From G965197405 sp965197405 (GTDB lineage Bacteria; Chloroflexota; Dehalococcoidia; Lucifugimonadales; JAGWBF01), in assembly GCA_965197405.1 (NCBI GenBank), contig OZ240206.1, forward strand, positions 3,100,001-3,164,000: a stretch of DNA of 64,000 bases, given 5' to 3'. The notes beneath the pieces were generated by a model. That model was not told the origin of the DNA. It did not search any database and saw nothing but the letters and a program-made list of their open reading frames with translations. The first letter of the stretch is position 1. Every line of letters begins with the position of its first letter. Shown one piece after another: positions 41,384-50,543 of the stretch. The position numbers and the translations under genes are program-made.

Positions 41384-42999
41384 TTACATATCGTGGGGCG
41401 TCTTTGCGGCGCTGCTAATCAGCGGAGTCACGACCATCATCCAGGCCATCCGGGTTGGACTGGTCGGGGCCGGACAACGTGCTCGTGATGGGCACGTCGG
41501 GGGCCTTCATCGCGGTGTGTGCAGTCGCGCTGGCGAAGGGCGGCCCGGCCACCATGGCCAGCCTCGTCGTCGTGTCGTCGCTGTTCCAGTTTGCACTGGC
41601 GGCCCGGCTATCGCTGCTGCGGCGCATATTCACCCCGGTGGTTTCCGGAACCGTGATTATGCTGATAGCCGCAACGGTCATGCCCATCGTATTCGGTTCG
41701 CTGACGGTGGTGCCCGAAGGCACTTCGGAGGTTGCGGCGGCCCTGGCCACCCTGGTTGTCGTCGTAGCTCTGCTGCTGCGCGGCGCACCGGCATGGCGCC
41801 TGTGGTCGCCCGTCATCGGCATAGTCGTGGGTTGCGCAGTGGCGGCGCCCTTCGGGCTGTTCGACGTGCAGCCGATACTGGATGCGCCGTGGGTGGGCGT
41901 AGCTCTGGGATCGTGGCCGGGATTCGACGTGACCCCCGGTGTTGAGTTCTGGGCACTGCTCCCGGCCTTCGTGGTAGTCACCCTGGTGCGCGCCATCGAG
42001 ACCATCGGCGACGGTGTAGCCATCCAGCGAGTCTCCCAGCGCAGACCGCGGGCCACCGACTTCCGGGTGGTGCAGGGCGCCCTCAATGCCGACGGCGTGG
42101 GAAACCTGCTCTCGGGCGTCTCCGGAACACTGCCGAACACAACCTACTCGACCAGTATTTCCCTCGTCGAGGTCACAGGAATCGCCGCTCGGCGTGTGGG
42201 TGTCGTCATTGGCGTCATCTTCGTGGCGCTGGCCTTCTTCCCCAAGATTACGGCGGTGCTGATTGCCATACCCGCCCCGGTGGCAGCCCGCCTATATCAC
42301 CGCCCTTATGGGGCTGCTCTTCGTGCAGGGCATGAAGATTATCATCCAGGACGGCATGGACCACCGGAAGGCTGCCGTTGCAGGAGTGGCATTTTGGGTC
42401 GGCGTGGGCTTCCAGAACCAGTTGATTTTCCCGGACCTGCTGGGAGACGGATTCCTGAGTGTACTGCTTGGCAACGGCATGACTTCGGGCGCTCTCGTCG
42501 CCGTCATCATGATGGTGTTCATCGAGCTGACAGGCCCCCGGCGCAGGCGTCTCGAGGCCGCGTTGGACTCGGAGGCCCTGCCGAAGTTGGCAGGGTTTCT
42601 CCGGGGATTTGCAGCCAGGGCCAGGTGGGACACCGGCTCGACAGACCGTCTGCTGCTGGTGGGAGAGGAGACGCTGACCACCCTGCTATCGGAAGAAGAG
42701 GACATTTCCCGTGACGGCAAGGCCCGGCGCCTGGTCGTGACCGCTCGCGCGGGCGGAGGCGGAGCCGAACTGGAGTTCGTATTCGCATCCGAAGGGGAGA
42801 ACCTGGAGGACCGCCTGGCATACCTGGGAGAAGCGCCGGACATACGGGACGGCCGGGAAATATCCTTCCGACTGTTGCGGCATTACGCGTCGTCGGTACG
42901 TCACCAGAAGTATCACGGCGTGGACATCATCACGGTGAGCGTGGACGGCCCTCGCTAGCGCCAGTTGCATATGATTTTGGCCGCGATTACTCTTAGAGC

Positions 43000-43036
43000 A
43001 CCCTCACCCTAGCTCTTTCCCGTCGAGGGAGAGGGG
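43000..43036. repeat. Partial copy of palindromic repeat family B
   Basis: ACCCTCACCCTAGCTCTTTC followed by GAGGGAGAGGGG is a short form of the GGGAGAGGGTTAGGGTGAGGG-type dispersed repeat found in full at 45137 and 62555. Confidence 0.5.
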
Positions 43037-43177
43037 ATGCTCACCTTTCAACTTGGTTGTCACCTCCAAATGGAAAGGGAATTATATACGATGTTAGCCC
43101 AGGGGCGGGCGCTGGTAAGCCTTCAATATGTGGCCGGAAGGCCCCTTGCCGGCCCCCCATCATGGCGCAACGCCGAT

Positions 43178-43756
43178 TCAGAGCTTTCGCCTTCGCAGGC
43201 CGAACCATGCCAGACCGGACAGCAGTCCTAAGAACGAAAGGTCAATCGTGTGCGGCGATGTACCGCATCCACCGCCCGTCATGCGCATGCCAGGCGGAGG
43301 AGTGTCCGTACCCTTTGCAGGTGTTTTCCCCTCGCCGAGCTCTGCTAAGTCATCTATAGCTTCCGGTAGCTTGGACTCGCAGAACATAGGCCACAAACCT
43401 TCGTCAGTATAACCAGCATAGACGATGTATACTGCGCCCTCCGCAAAAGAGACTACCCCCTCGCAGGGCGAGCCGGGGCCAGCGGTGTATACGTACGTCG
43501 TCTGGCAGACGTGCCCTTTCCAAACGGTCCCCACATCAAACTCGGCTATCCACGGGTCGTATTTGACCGCTTCGCTTACGCCAACGTTGACAACTCTGCC
43601 CATAAAGACCGCATCAGCCTCTACCAGCCCCCGGGAAGGCGATGCCCATATACACTGACACGCGTAGCTCCGCTCCTGATCCGCCATGAGCCAGACCCCG
43701 ATCAAGGGGGTGATCAGAACCAGACGTATGGTTATGGACATGAATTTGGAGGCCAT
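43178..43756 (-). CDS. Secreted NTR/TIMP-like protein with C-terminal membrane-sorting tail
   Basis: A 192-residue exported protein. A hydrophobic segment near residues 8-25 (ITIRLVLITPLIGVWLMA) acts as signal peptide, followed by SYACQCIWASPSRGLVEADAVFMGRVVNV, the Cys-x-Cys start of a netrin/TIMP-like domain. Other conserved points are VGTVWKGHVCQTTYVYTAG, GSPCEGVVSFAEGAVYIVYAG and PMFCESKLPEAIDDLAELG. The C-terminus GGCGTSPHTIDLSFLGLLSGLAWFGLRRRK has a Cys/Gly motif, one membrane helix and a basic end, the layout of bacterial tripartite sorting signals. It is probably a cell-surface protein. Bacterial NTR-like domains have no set function. GGAGGCCTGCTC precedes the ATG. Confidence 0.75.
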   Translation of the reverse strand: MASKFMSITIRLVLITPLIGVWLMADQERSYACQCIWASPSRGLVEADAVFMGRVVNVGVSEAVKYDPWIAEFDVGTVWKGHVCQTTYVYTAGPGSPCEGVVSFAEGAVYIVYAGYTDEGLWPMFCESKLPEAIDDLAELGEGKTPAKGTDTPPPGMRMTGGGCGTSPHTIDLSFLGLLSGLAWFGLRRRKL

Positions 43757-43969
43757 GAGCAGGCCTCCTCCTCTTCCCCGCTACTAGACGAACTGGGAAT
43801 CTTGGCTAGGTCTCTCCCGCCAGGTCAGTGCCGGCGCGCAACCCTCCTCGCCGCGCCAAGCGACCATTCCTGCGAAAGCCGCGACCCCTACGGGGGGCCG
43901 CATATCCTCCCCAGGGAGAACGCCGGGAACTGTCAACGCTACCCGGCGCCGCGGAGCCGTCCCGGGTTG

Positions 43970-44809
43970 CTACAGGAAGGTGCGCACCGCCTCCAAGAAG
44001 CCGTCGGGGTTGTCTTCAAACACCATGTGCCCCGCTCTCTCGACTTCCGTCAATTGGCAGTTGGGTATGGTGTCCAACATCTGCGCGGCCACCTCAGTGC
44101 TCAATAGATCGGTATCCAAACCGCGCACGATGAGTGTCGGAGAGGTGATGTTTCTCAAGGGCGACCATACGTCTTCTGCTGACGGAGGCGTGGCGCCCCG
44201 CCGCCTTTCTTCCCGGATGGCCAGGTCATAGCGCCAGCCAATCTTGCCGTTGGGCAACTCCTTTGTGGCGTACTGCAAACGCCTGCGCAGCACCCTATCC
44301 GAGGCGTAGCGGTTCTCCTTGGTCATGTACTCGACCACAGCCTCGAAGGAGTCGAACTCCTCGGGGACCGTGAGGATTTCCTGTCTGAGACGCTCGCCGC
44401 CAACGGGGTCAATGACGGGGCCTACGTCCACGACGACGAGCTTCTGTACCTTCTCCGGATAGCGGGCAGCGAAGGACATGCTGTTGCGCCCGCCCATCGA
44501 GTGCCCCACGAGCACAAAGGAATCGAGCTTGAGAGTGTCGGAGAGCGCAGCCAGGTCCGCCACGTATGCTCCGGTGGAGTAGTCTCCATCTTTGGCCCAA
44601 CCGCTGTCGCCGCGCCCCCTCTGATCCAGGGCCAGCACATGGTAGTCCTGGCACACGGCCGCGGAGAAGTCATCCCAGGAATGGGAGTGGCCCCTCAGCC
44701 CGTGGAGCAGCACCATCGTGGGCCTTCCCACAGTGCCCCAGTCCAGGTAGTGCAGGTCCAGCCCATTCACGGCGATGGTCTTGTCTTGGGGTTGCACCTG
44801 TGTGGTCAT
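43970..44809 (-). CDS. Alpha/beta hydrolase
   Basis: A 279-residue alpha/beta hydrolase. The oxyanion motif is VLLHGLRGHSHSW near residue 33, the nucleophile elbow LVGHSMGGRNSMSFA near 101, the acid residue is probably in LIVRGLDTDLLSTEVAAQML near 225, and the catalytic His is in VERAGHMVFEDNPDGFLEAV near 260. DQRGRGDSGWAKDGDYSTGAYVADL is the conserved loop before the elbow. These enzymes include esterases, C-C hydrolases and epoxide hydrolases. GGAGGGACGGCA lies before the ATG. The gene is alone between a secreted protein and a MITE. Confidence 0.9.
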   Translation of the reverse strand: MTTQVQPQDKTIAVNGLDLHYLDWGTVGRPTMVLLHGLRGHSHSWDDFSAAVCQDYHVLALDQRGRGDSGWAKDGDYSTGAYVADLAALSDTLKLDSFVLVGHSMGGRNSMSFAARYPEKVQKLVVVDVGPVIDPVGGERLRQEILTVPEEFDSFEAVVEYMTKENRYASDRVLRRRLQYATKELPNGKIGWRYDLAIREERRRGATPPSAEDVWSPLRNITSPTLIVRGLDTDLLSTEVAAQMLDTIPNCQLTEVERAGHMVFEDNPDGFLEAVRTFL

Positions 44810-44896
44810 TGCCGTCCCTCCTCGTGATTCTGCGTGTCTTTATCTCCAGGCTATGCCCCAGTATAGCATAACCCAGGCCTCAATCGTGGTGCCGAG

Positions 44897-45074
44897 GATT
44901 CCGACCAAGGGTCTTTCAATTCTCACGCCAGGTAAATACAGGCCCCCGCCGCGTGTCATTCCGAGCGTAGCGAGGAATCTGAAAATGCTTGGATAGCAGC
45001 ACGCCTAAGAAGGCAAGGACTTTAGACCCCTCGCTCTGCTCGGGGTGACAATTGAAAGGCCCTGACTTCCGACC
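44897..45074. mobile_element. MITE-like element A2
   Basis: The element at 44908-45064 differs from A1 (2201-2358) at only a handful of positions over about 155 bases, in the same orientation on the plus strand. The 10 bases on each side (GATTCCGACC at 44897-44906 and ACTTCCGACC at 45065-45074) agree at eight positions, a slightly decayed target duplication. It has no coding capacity. Confidence 0.85.
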
Positions 45075-45136
45075 AGAGGTTTTCAGTTTTCAAGGATTAG
45101 CCAAGCCCAGGATGGCTCTAAAGCCTGGCCCGGGAC

Positions 45137-45230
45137 GATTGCGAAGTCCCCTCTCCTCTCTGTGGGAGAGGGTTAGGGTGAGGGGGCGGTTCCTCTGACG
45201 CGACTGTCACCCTCATCCTAACCTTCTCCA
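45137..45230. repeat. Palindromic repeat family B, full copy
   Basis: Starts GATTGCGAAGTCCCCTCTCC, contains the hairpin CCTCTCC/GGGAGAGG and GGGTTAGGGTGAGGG, and ends in the inverse TCACCCTCATCCTAACCTTC. A similar copy starting GATTGCAAAGTTCCCTCTCC lies at 62555-62650. The rest of the 44810-45351 gap holds only MITE A2 and a TATAAT at 45305-45310 upstream of radC. Confidence 0.65.
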
Positions 45231-45351
45231 ATCAATACGCGAAGGGACTTTTGAAAGGCCCCGTCGCTTGACCCCCATACCGGGTATTCAGAGTTAAAAG
45301 GCTGTATAATGCCCATGTAGTCGCCGGTAATCTATCACGCAAGGGGGGCAG

Positions 45352-46056
45352 ATGACGACGGAGAGCGGCGTCACGTACACTACGATGATTCGAGACCTCC
45401 CCGTGGGAGAACGCCCCCGGGAGCGGCTGCGGGACTACGGCCCCGGCTCTCTGAGCAACGCGGAGCTAATTGCCATCCTGCTGCGCACCGGAGTCACCGG
45501 AGAGAACGTCCTCAATCTCGCCATTCGCATGATTTCTCACTTTCAGGGATTGCCGGGTCTCGCCCGCGCTACCTATGGCGAAATCTGTTCCCTCAAGGGC
45601 ATCAGCGAAGCAAAGGCCTGCCAGCTCATGGCGGCCTTTGAGCTTGGGAGACGGCTGGCTTCCCTTCACCCCGAGGATAGGGCGGTGATAAGCTGCCCCG
45701 AAGACGTAGCAAATCTAATGACAGAAATGCGCCTCTTTGACCAGGAACACCTGCGCGTGGTCCTTCTGGATACGAAGAACCATGTCACCGGCGTCAGCGA
45801 GATTTATATAGGGAACGTCAACTCCTCCGTTGTGCGTCCGGCTGAGGTCTTCAGGCCCGCCATCCGCGACAACGCCGTGGCAATCATAGTGGTGCACAAT
45901 CACCCATCGGGAGACCCAACACCCAGTCCCCAGGACGTGGGCATCACGGGGCAACTGAGAGATTCCGGGGAACTCCTGGGCATTGAAGTCCTGGACCACA
46001 TCGTCCTCGGCAGCCAGGGCCACGTCAGCCTCAAAGAGCGGGGTCTGGGCTTCTGA
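45352..46056 (+). CDS. radC: RadC family JAMM-domain protein
   Basis: A 234-residue RadC/YicR-type protein. An N-terminal helix-hairpin-helix region (MIRDLPVGERPRERLRDYGP, SLSNAELIAILLRTG and a second HhH near ICSLKGISEAKACQLMAAFELGRRL) precedes the MPN/JAMM domain. The zinc motif is VVHNHPSGDPTPSPQDVGIT near residue 185, with the Glu in the VVRPAEVFRPAI strand. Despite its name, a DNA-repair role is not firmly shown, and the domain predicts an isopeptidase or DNA-associated metallo-enzyme. AAGGGGGGCAG lies before the ATG, and a TATAAT box is at 45305-45310. Confidence 0.92.
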   Translation: MTTESGVTYTTMIRDLPVGERPRERLRDYGPGSLSNAELIAILLRTGVTGENVLNLAIRMISHFQGLPGLARATYGEICSLKGISEAKACQLMAAFELGRRLASLHPEDRAVISCPEDVANLMTEMRLFDQEHLRVVLLDTKNHVTGVSEIYIGNVNSSVVRPAEVFRPAIRDNAVAIIVVHNHPSGDPTPSPQDVGITGQLRDSGELLGIEVLDHIVLGSQGHVSLKERGLGF

Positions 46057-46065
46057 CATAGCCGC

Positions 46066-46992
46066 TTAACCCATCTCCGATCCCCTCAGCCGTGGGTCCA
46101 GAACGTCGCGCATGGCATCCCCGAAAAGGTTGAACCCGAACACGACAATGCTGATGGCGATGCTGGGAAAGAGAATTAACCAGGGAGAGACCTCCACATA
46201 CTTCTGGCCCGCTATGGACAACATACCACCCCATGAGGGTACGTCCGGGGGAGTGCCCACCCCCAGGAAGCTCAGACCCGCCTCTATTATGATGGCAAAG
46301 CTCAGGTTGGCAGTGGCAAAGACGATGTAGGGGGCCATGCAGTTAGGCACTATATGGCGAAAGACAATGCGGAGGTCCCTGCTTCCAAGGGACCTTGCCG
46401 CATCAATGTATACCCTTTCTTTAACGCTCAGCACCTCTGAGCGCAAAATCCGGCAAGCGCCAGGTATGAACAACACGACCAGGGTGATAATTACGTTTTG
46501 CAGTGAGGGTCCCAGGACGGCCATGATTCCTAAAGCAAGGATAAGGGCCGGAAAGGCCATGAAAGCATCTATAACGCGCTGGACTACGAGGTCCACCTTA
46601 CCGCCCAGGTAGCCGCTGAAAATGCCCACCAAGGCCCCAACGGTCACGCCTATCCCTACACTGATCAGGGCTACAAGAAGGGAGACCCGCGACCCATACA
46701 CCAGCCTGCTCAGGATGTCTCTGCCTATTGAGTCGGTACCCAGCAGCATCTTCTTCCCTTCGATTATCTCCCCCGGTGAGGCATACCTGAAGGTTAGATG
46801 TTGCTCATAGGGATCATGGGGGGCGATTGCGGGCGCAAAGATGGCCACTACTATACAGGCCAACAGGATAACGCCGCCTATCGCCCCCAGGGGCTGGCGC
46901 CTCACAAATCTAATAGTGGGTCTGAGAATCAGAAGGGTGCGCCGCGTCCAAACTACGTGGACCTCAGCGTCGGCTCTCTGCTTAGTTTCCAT
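46066..46992 (-). CDS. ABC transporter permease (DppC-like)
   Basis: An inner-membrane permease of the peptide/nickel (DppC/OppC) type, about 308 residues with six predicted helices. The N-terminal helix is GAIGGVILLACIVVAIFAPAIAP, followed by HDPYEQ and LLGTDSIGRDILSRLVYGSRVSLLVAL, the family signature. The EAA loop reads YIDAARSLGSRDLRIVFRHIVPN, and the C-terminus has GLSFLGVGTPPDVPSWGGML and FNLFGDAMRDVLDPRLRG. I chose the ATG at 46992 with GGAGG about ten bases upstream. Another ATG at 47016 is possible. It pairs with the DppB-like gene, whose stop is 30 bases upstream of this start. No ATPase genes are adjacent. Confidence 0.92.
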   Translation of the reverse strand: METKQRADAEVHVVWTRRTLLILRPTIRFVRRQPLGAIGGVILLACIVVAIFAPAIAPHDPYEQHLTFRYASPGEIIEGKKMLLGTDSIGRDILSRLVYGSRVSLLVALISVGIGVTVGALVGIFSGYLGGKVDLVVQRVIDAFMAFPALILALGIMAVLGPSLQNVIITLVVLFIPGACRILRSEVLSVKERVYIDAARSLGSRDLRIVFRHIVPNCMAPYIVFATANLSFAIIIEAGLSFLGVGTPPDVPSWGGMLSIAGQKYVEVSPWLILFPSIAISIVVFGFNLFGDAMRDVLDPRLRGSEMG

Positions 46993-47022
46993 GCCCCAAA
47001 TGCCTCCATGGGCCACTGCCTG

Positions 47023-47982
47023 CTAGGTAAGGCGTATCCTTGGGTCCAACCGAGCATAAATTACGTCAACCAATAGGTTCAGCAGCAGGATCATGCCTGC
47101 GATAACGAAGACCTCCGCCTGAATCACAGGATAGTCCCTATTGAAGATGCTGGTTATCAACAGCCTTCCCATCCCAGGCAACAGGAAGATTGTCTCCACA
47201 ATCACTTCCCCTGCAAGAAGGATGCCAAAAGTCCAGCCGGTGACCGTAAGGATGGGCAGGAAGCTGTTTTGCAGGGCGTGAACCAGAAGCACTCTCCTTT
47301 CCCTGAGTCCCTTGGCCCGGGCCGTTCTGATGTAATCCTCCCGCAGGACCTCCAGCATGGAAGAGCGGGTTACCCGGGCTATGAAAGCCATTGTCCATAT
47401 AGCGATGCAAATGGCGGGAAATATCAACTGTTGCAGGTTCTTCGCGGGGTCTTCCCAGATGTCCCTATACTCAAGGGGAGGGAACCAGTTAAAGTAGCGG
47501 ACTAGAAGAAACACGAACACGATTCCCACCACAAAGGTGGGGATGGATAAACCCAAAAGGCTGAAGACCCTGGCAATATAGTCGGGTGGACTATTCCGGG
47601 CAAGGGCCGAGATGACTCCCAGAGGCAATGCTAATACGAAGCTGATTAACACCCCCAGGATGGTCAGCTCTATCGTCAGAGTAACGCGGGAGCCTAGCAG
47701 CTCTCGAACTTCCATGCCATAGTAGAAGGACTTGCCAAGGTCTCCGTGTAGCAGGCTCCAAATCCATCTGCCGTACTGTTCGGCAAGGTTCTTGTCAGTT
47801 CCCAGCTTGTGTTGCAGGATTGCCAGGTCTTCCTCCGTATACACACCTTCTCCTGAACGTCCGGAGAGGATAAGTACGGCCGGGTCGCCAGGGAGGACGC
47901 GCATGAAAAGGAAGACCAATATACTGAGCACGATTATCGTGGGAATGAAGAACAGGAGTCGCCTAAAGATATACTGTTGCAT
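47023..47982 (-). CDS. ABC transporter permease (DppB-like)
   Basis: A 319-residue inner-membrane permease of the DppB/OppB type. The N-terminus MQQYIFRRLLFFIPTIIVLSILVFLFMRVLPGDPA is diagnostic. Then come LGTDKNLAEQYGRWIWSLLHGDLGKSF, SRVTLTIELTILGVLISFVLALPLGV, an EAA loop DYIRTARAKGLRERRVLLVHALQN, and ETIFLLPGMGRLLITSIFNRDYPVIQA with the family GMG motif. Expected partner of the DppC-like gene downstream and of the binding protein upstream. AAGGAAGCGCG precedes the ATG. The upstream 334 bases to the binding-protein gene have no recognisable gene. Confidence 0.93.
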   Translation of the reverse strand: MQQYIFRRLLFFIPTIIVLSILVFLFMRVLPGDPAVLILSGRSGEGVYTEEDLAILQHKLGTDKNLAEQYGRWIWSLLHGDLGKSFYYGMEVRELLGSRVTLTIELTILGVLISFVLALPLGVISALARNSPPDYIARVFSLLGLSIPTFVVGIVFVFLLVRYFNWFPPLEYRDIWEDPAKNLQQLIFPAICIAIWTMAFIARVTRSSMLEVLREDYIRTARAKGLRERRVLLVHALQNSFLPILTVTGWTFGILLAGEVIVETIFLLPGMGRLLITSIFNRDYPVIQAEVFVIAGMILLLNLLVDVIYARLDPRIRLT

Positions 47983-48316
47983 CGCGCTTCCTTCTTGCTG
48001 ACGGGTTTAACATTTGAAAAACCCGGCCCACGGCATTTGGGAACGGAGGCTTTGTGACGTGATACGATTGCAGGCCCTGGGTCCGCCTCCGAACCAAGCC
48101 AGAAGGGGCTGGCTTGTGCCCGCCCCCTAGTTCAAGCATGGACTGCGCCTACACCCGCGGTGGAGTACGATATGGCAATGGCCGAGAGCAGGAGTGCACG
48201 CCCAAGGCCTTCCGGTCCATCCGAGCGGCCAGCGTGAACCTGGGAGCCGTCGGGCTTGTCATTGAGGAAGTCCTCCTCAGTGATGCCTTGGCTCCCAGCC
48301 ACAGCTACTTCTTAAC
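47983..48316. other. Intergenic stretch without recognised gene
   Basis: These 334 bases between the binding-protein gene and the DppB-like gene contain no open frame that I can connect to a family, no clear terminator and no repeat-family copy. The operon transcript probably crosses it. Confidence 0.4.
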
Positions 48317-50211
48317 TTAGTTGGGTTCCAGCCATACGTGCTCATTCTGGTAGCATTTGTATAGCGTGTTGCACTTGTGGTAATGTCCAATCTCCGTCTT
48401 GAGTCTCTTGCTGATGATAGTGCCCCAGGCCAACTGTGTCATCTCAATGGTCGCAGGGGCGGTCCGCAGCAGCACCCGTTGCATCTCATACACCAACCCT
48501 TTGCGCACTTCCGGGTCTTGCTCTCGGGACTGCTCTTGGAAAAGCCTGTCCACCTCGGGGTCGCTCCAATCGGTGAAGTTCCGGGTGGTAAACCCCGTAT
48601 ACGAGCTTTGGAAGCGGTCATCCGGGTCATATATCGAAGATGCGTCGCCAAGACCCCCTGTCACGTAATCTCCCGCGTTGAACCTGCCAATGGACCCGCC
48701 TATATCATGGGTCTCCACGTCCAGGTCTATGAATATCTCCTGGTACTGCGCCTTCACGACCTGCGCCATATCGGGCCAGTCAACGACGATTGGCGCAAGG
48801 AAGGGGGCCTTGAGCGGGTTATCTTCGCTGTACCCTACCTCCCTCATCAGTCTTTGCGCCTCCGCTATATCATCGGGGTGTTTCTTGCCGTCCAACTGCC
48901 GGTAGCCAGGGAACGTCAGTAGCTCGTCCAGGGGCAGCGCCCACGGGTTATCCGACTCCATAGGCGTACCCAGCGCCCAGAACCCCAGCCCGAAACCCTC
49001 TGTAATCGCCTGGCGGTCGAGGGCCAGGAACATGGCTCTGACTACCCGTGGGTCATCGAAGGGCTTTACCCTGGTATTGGCCATAACAATTAGGGAGACC
49101 AGTGGAGGACCGCCCCAGATGTCGAACTTACTCAAGAAGTCTTCGTCTTCCTGTACCCTCAGGAGGTCCTCGGGGCTCAACTGGTTCACGACGGATATGC
49201 TGCCCAATATCCGCTCCGTCTTGAAGGCGGCGATCTCCGTTCCTCTATCCGTTATGACAAACGCCTTGAACCCGTCAAGATAGGGCCGCCCCTCTCTGAA
49301 GAAGTCCTGGTTCTTCGTGTACTCGCAGGAAACGCCCGGCTCGAAGCTCACAGGGAAGAAGGGGCCAGTCCCCACCTGATTATTGTTGAACTCCGACAAG
49401 AAGTCCGTCGGCTCATTCTCCAAGTAGTGCTTGGGCACAATCTTATACCAGAATGTGGCCATGTACTGTATGAAGGCCGTCGTGGGGAATGTCAGTTTCA
49501 CATTCACAGTATAGTTGTCCACCTTCTCCACGCTGTCCAGGTAGAGCCGTATCTTGCCCGTCTGGGGCCTGTCCCCTGCCTCGACCATCCGGTTTATGCT
49601 GAACACCACATCATCTGCGGTGAGCTCCACCCCGTCCGTCCATTGACCCCTTCAGTCAAGCGGAAGGTCCACGTCAATCCGTCCTCGCTCGACTCCCATG
49701 AGTGGGCCAGATCGGCAATTATCTCATTGTTGTTGATCGGGTTGTACTGAATCAGCTGGTTATACATCGTGGTGCCACAGTGATGGTCCTCGAAGACGGC
49801 GGCAGCGTGCGGGTCCCAGGTGCGCTGCCCGCCTATCATAGACATGGGATAAACTCCACCGTACCTGGGCTGAAGCCCTGCAACCGTTGGCGGGGCCACG
49901 GGCGTGACGGTAGCGAGCTCCGCCGGCGCCGTGGGGTCCAGCACCATTGAGCCGGTGGTAGGAGTTGGGACCGGCGCGGGCGCAGCGCTGGTAGCCGTGG
50001 CTGCCGGCGCCATTGAAGGAGTGGTAGCATCCGGTGCGGCGCTGGTGGACGTCGCTTCAGGCGCGGGCGCAGCCCTCGTGGACGTCGCTTCAGGCGCGGG
50101 TGCAGTGGGCGTGTCGGCTTCTCCGTCCCCGCAGGCCACGGCTACTACCAGGACCGCCAACAAGAGTACGAACATCAGGAAGCTGGGTTTCAGGAACCAA
50201 AAGCGGGCCAT
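48317..50211 (-). pseudogene. Peptide-type ABC transporter substrate-binding lipoprotein with one frameshift
   Basis: The N-terminal part starts at 50211 (MARFWFLKPSFLMFVLLLAVLVVAVAC, a lipoprotein signal with the lipobox Cys) followed by a long Ala/Pro/Thr/Ser linker of about 80 residues and the SBP_bac_5 start PRYGGVYPMSMIGGQRTWDP. The frame changes near 49645: FRLTEGVN should continue WTDGVELTADDVVFSINRMVEA, which is found in the next frame and runs to 48317. One missing base restores the whole protein. The second part has VGTGPFF, NPWALPL, EAQRLMREVGYSEDNP and a C-terminal Trp/Leu-rich end as expected for dipeptide/oligopeptide binders. It is either decayed, or the base was lost in assembly. 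GGGGGTATAG precedes the ATG. Confidence 0.85.
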
Positions 50212-50278
50212 GACTATACCCCCATGTCTTTATGTAGCGTACCTACTATTCACAAGGTTGCTTCGTGGAGCTTAGCAA

Positions 50279-50307
50279 GTTATATCAAATTAAAATAGTA
50301 TTGTCAA
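50279..50307 (-). promoter_or_regulatory. Sigma-70 promoter for the peptide ABC operon
   Basis: On the minus strand TTGACA (complement of 50302-50307) and TATAAC (complement of 50279-50284) are 17 bases apart in an AT-rich stretch, about 68 bases before the binding-protein start. The surrounding 50212-50543 gap holds nothing else except a TATAAT at 50488-50493 facing rsmI. Confidence 0.65.
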
Positions 50308-50543
50308 CATATTTGACATTGATGATAATTTCACAGATATTGTTATCTATTTCACAATAATTCCTGATTTCGTAATGCCGGGTAACGGGCCTTACCGTGC
50401 GTCTGAGAAAGAATGTTCTGAATCTGTATCACTCTGCTTGACAGTCTGGCCGCATGGCAGATGAGGTACTATGCAACGATAATGCTATATAATTAGGTAG
50501 CCATCAGCATTTTCTAAGGAGTATCCATCATACCCGACCGGTC

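Larger units (their letters stand above)
40367..42958 (+). pseudogene. NCS2 (uracil/xanthine) permease with C-terminal extension, broken by an IS and frameshifts
   Basis: Fragments in order make one NCS2 transporter. 40367-40531: MAVAHENENLLYEP, a one-base shift near 40410, then SPPPLLAFGVGFQAAMVIV. After the IS, YISWGVFAALLISGVTTIIQ resumes in frame at 41385. One-base shifts follow near 41478 and near 42288. Core motifs include VLVMGTSGAFIAVC, ALNADGVGNLLSGVSGTLPN with TTYSTSISLVEVTGIAARRV, and YITALMGLLFVQGMKIIIQD. After the membrane part comes a cytoplasmic stretch of about 130 residues (LLLVGEETLTTLLSE, RLVVTARAGGGGAELEFVF, IRDGREISFRLLRHYASS) that looks like a GHKL-type ATPase fold, though this is tentative. 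GAGGTG precedes the start. It cannot be functional as read, unless the indels are assembly errors and the IS is recent. Confidence 0.88.

Noticed and set aside
48114..48320. Small plus-strand frame between the ABC transporter genes
   Set aside because: The 68-residue translation has no recognisable motif or ribosome site, and it lies inside a likely operon on the other strand.
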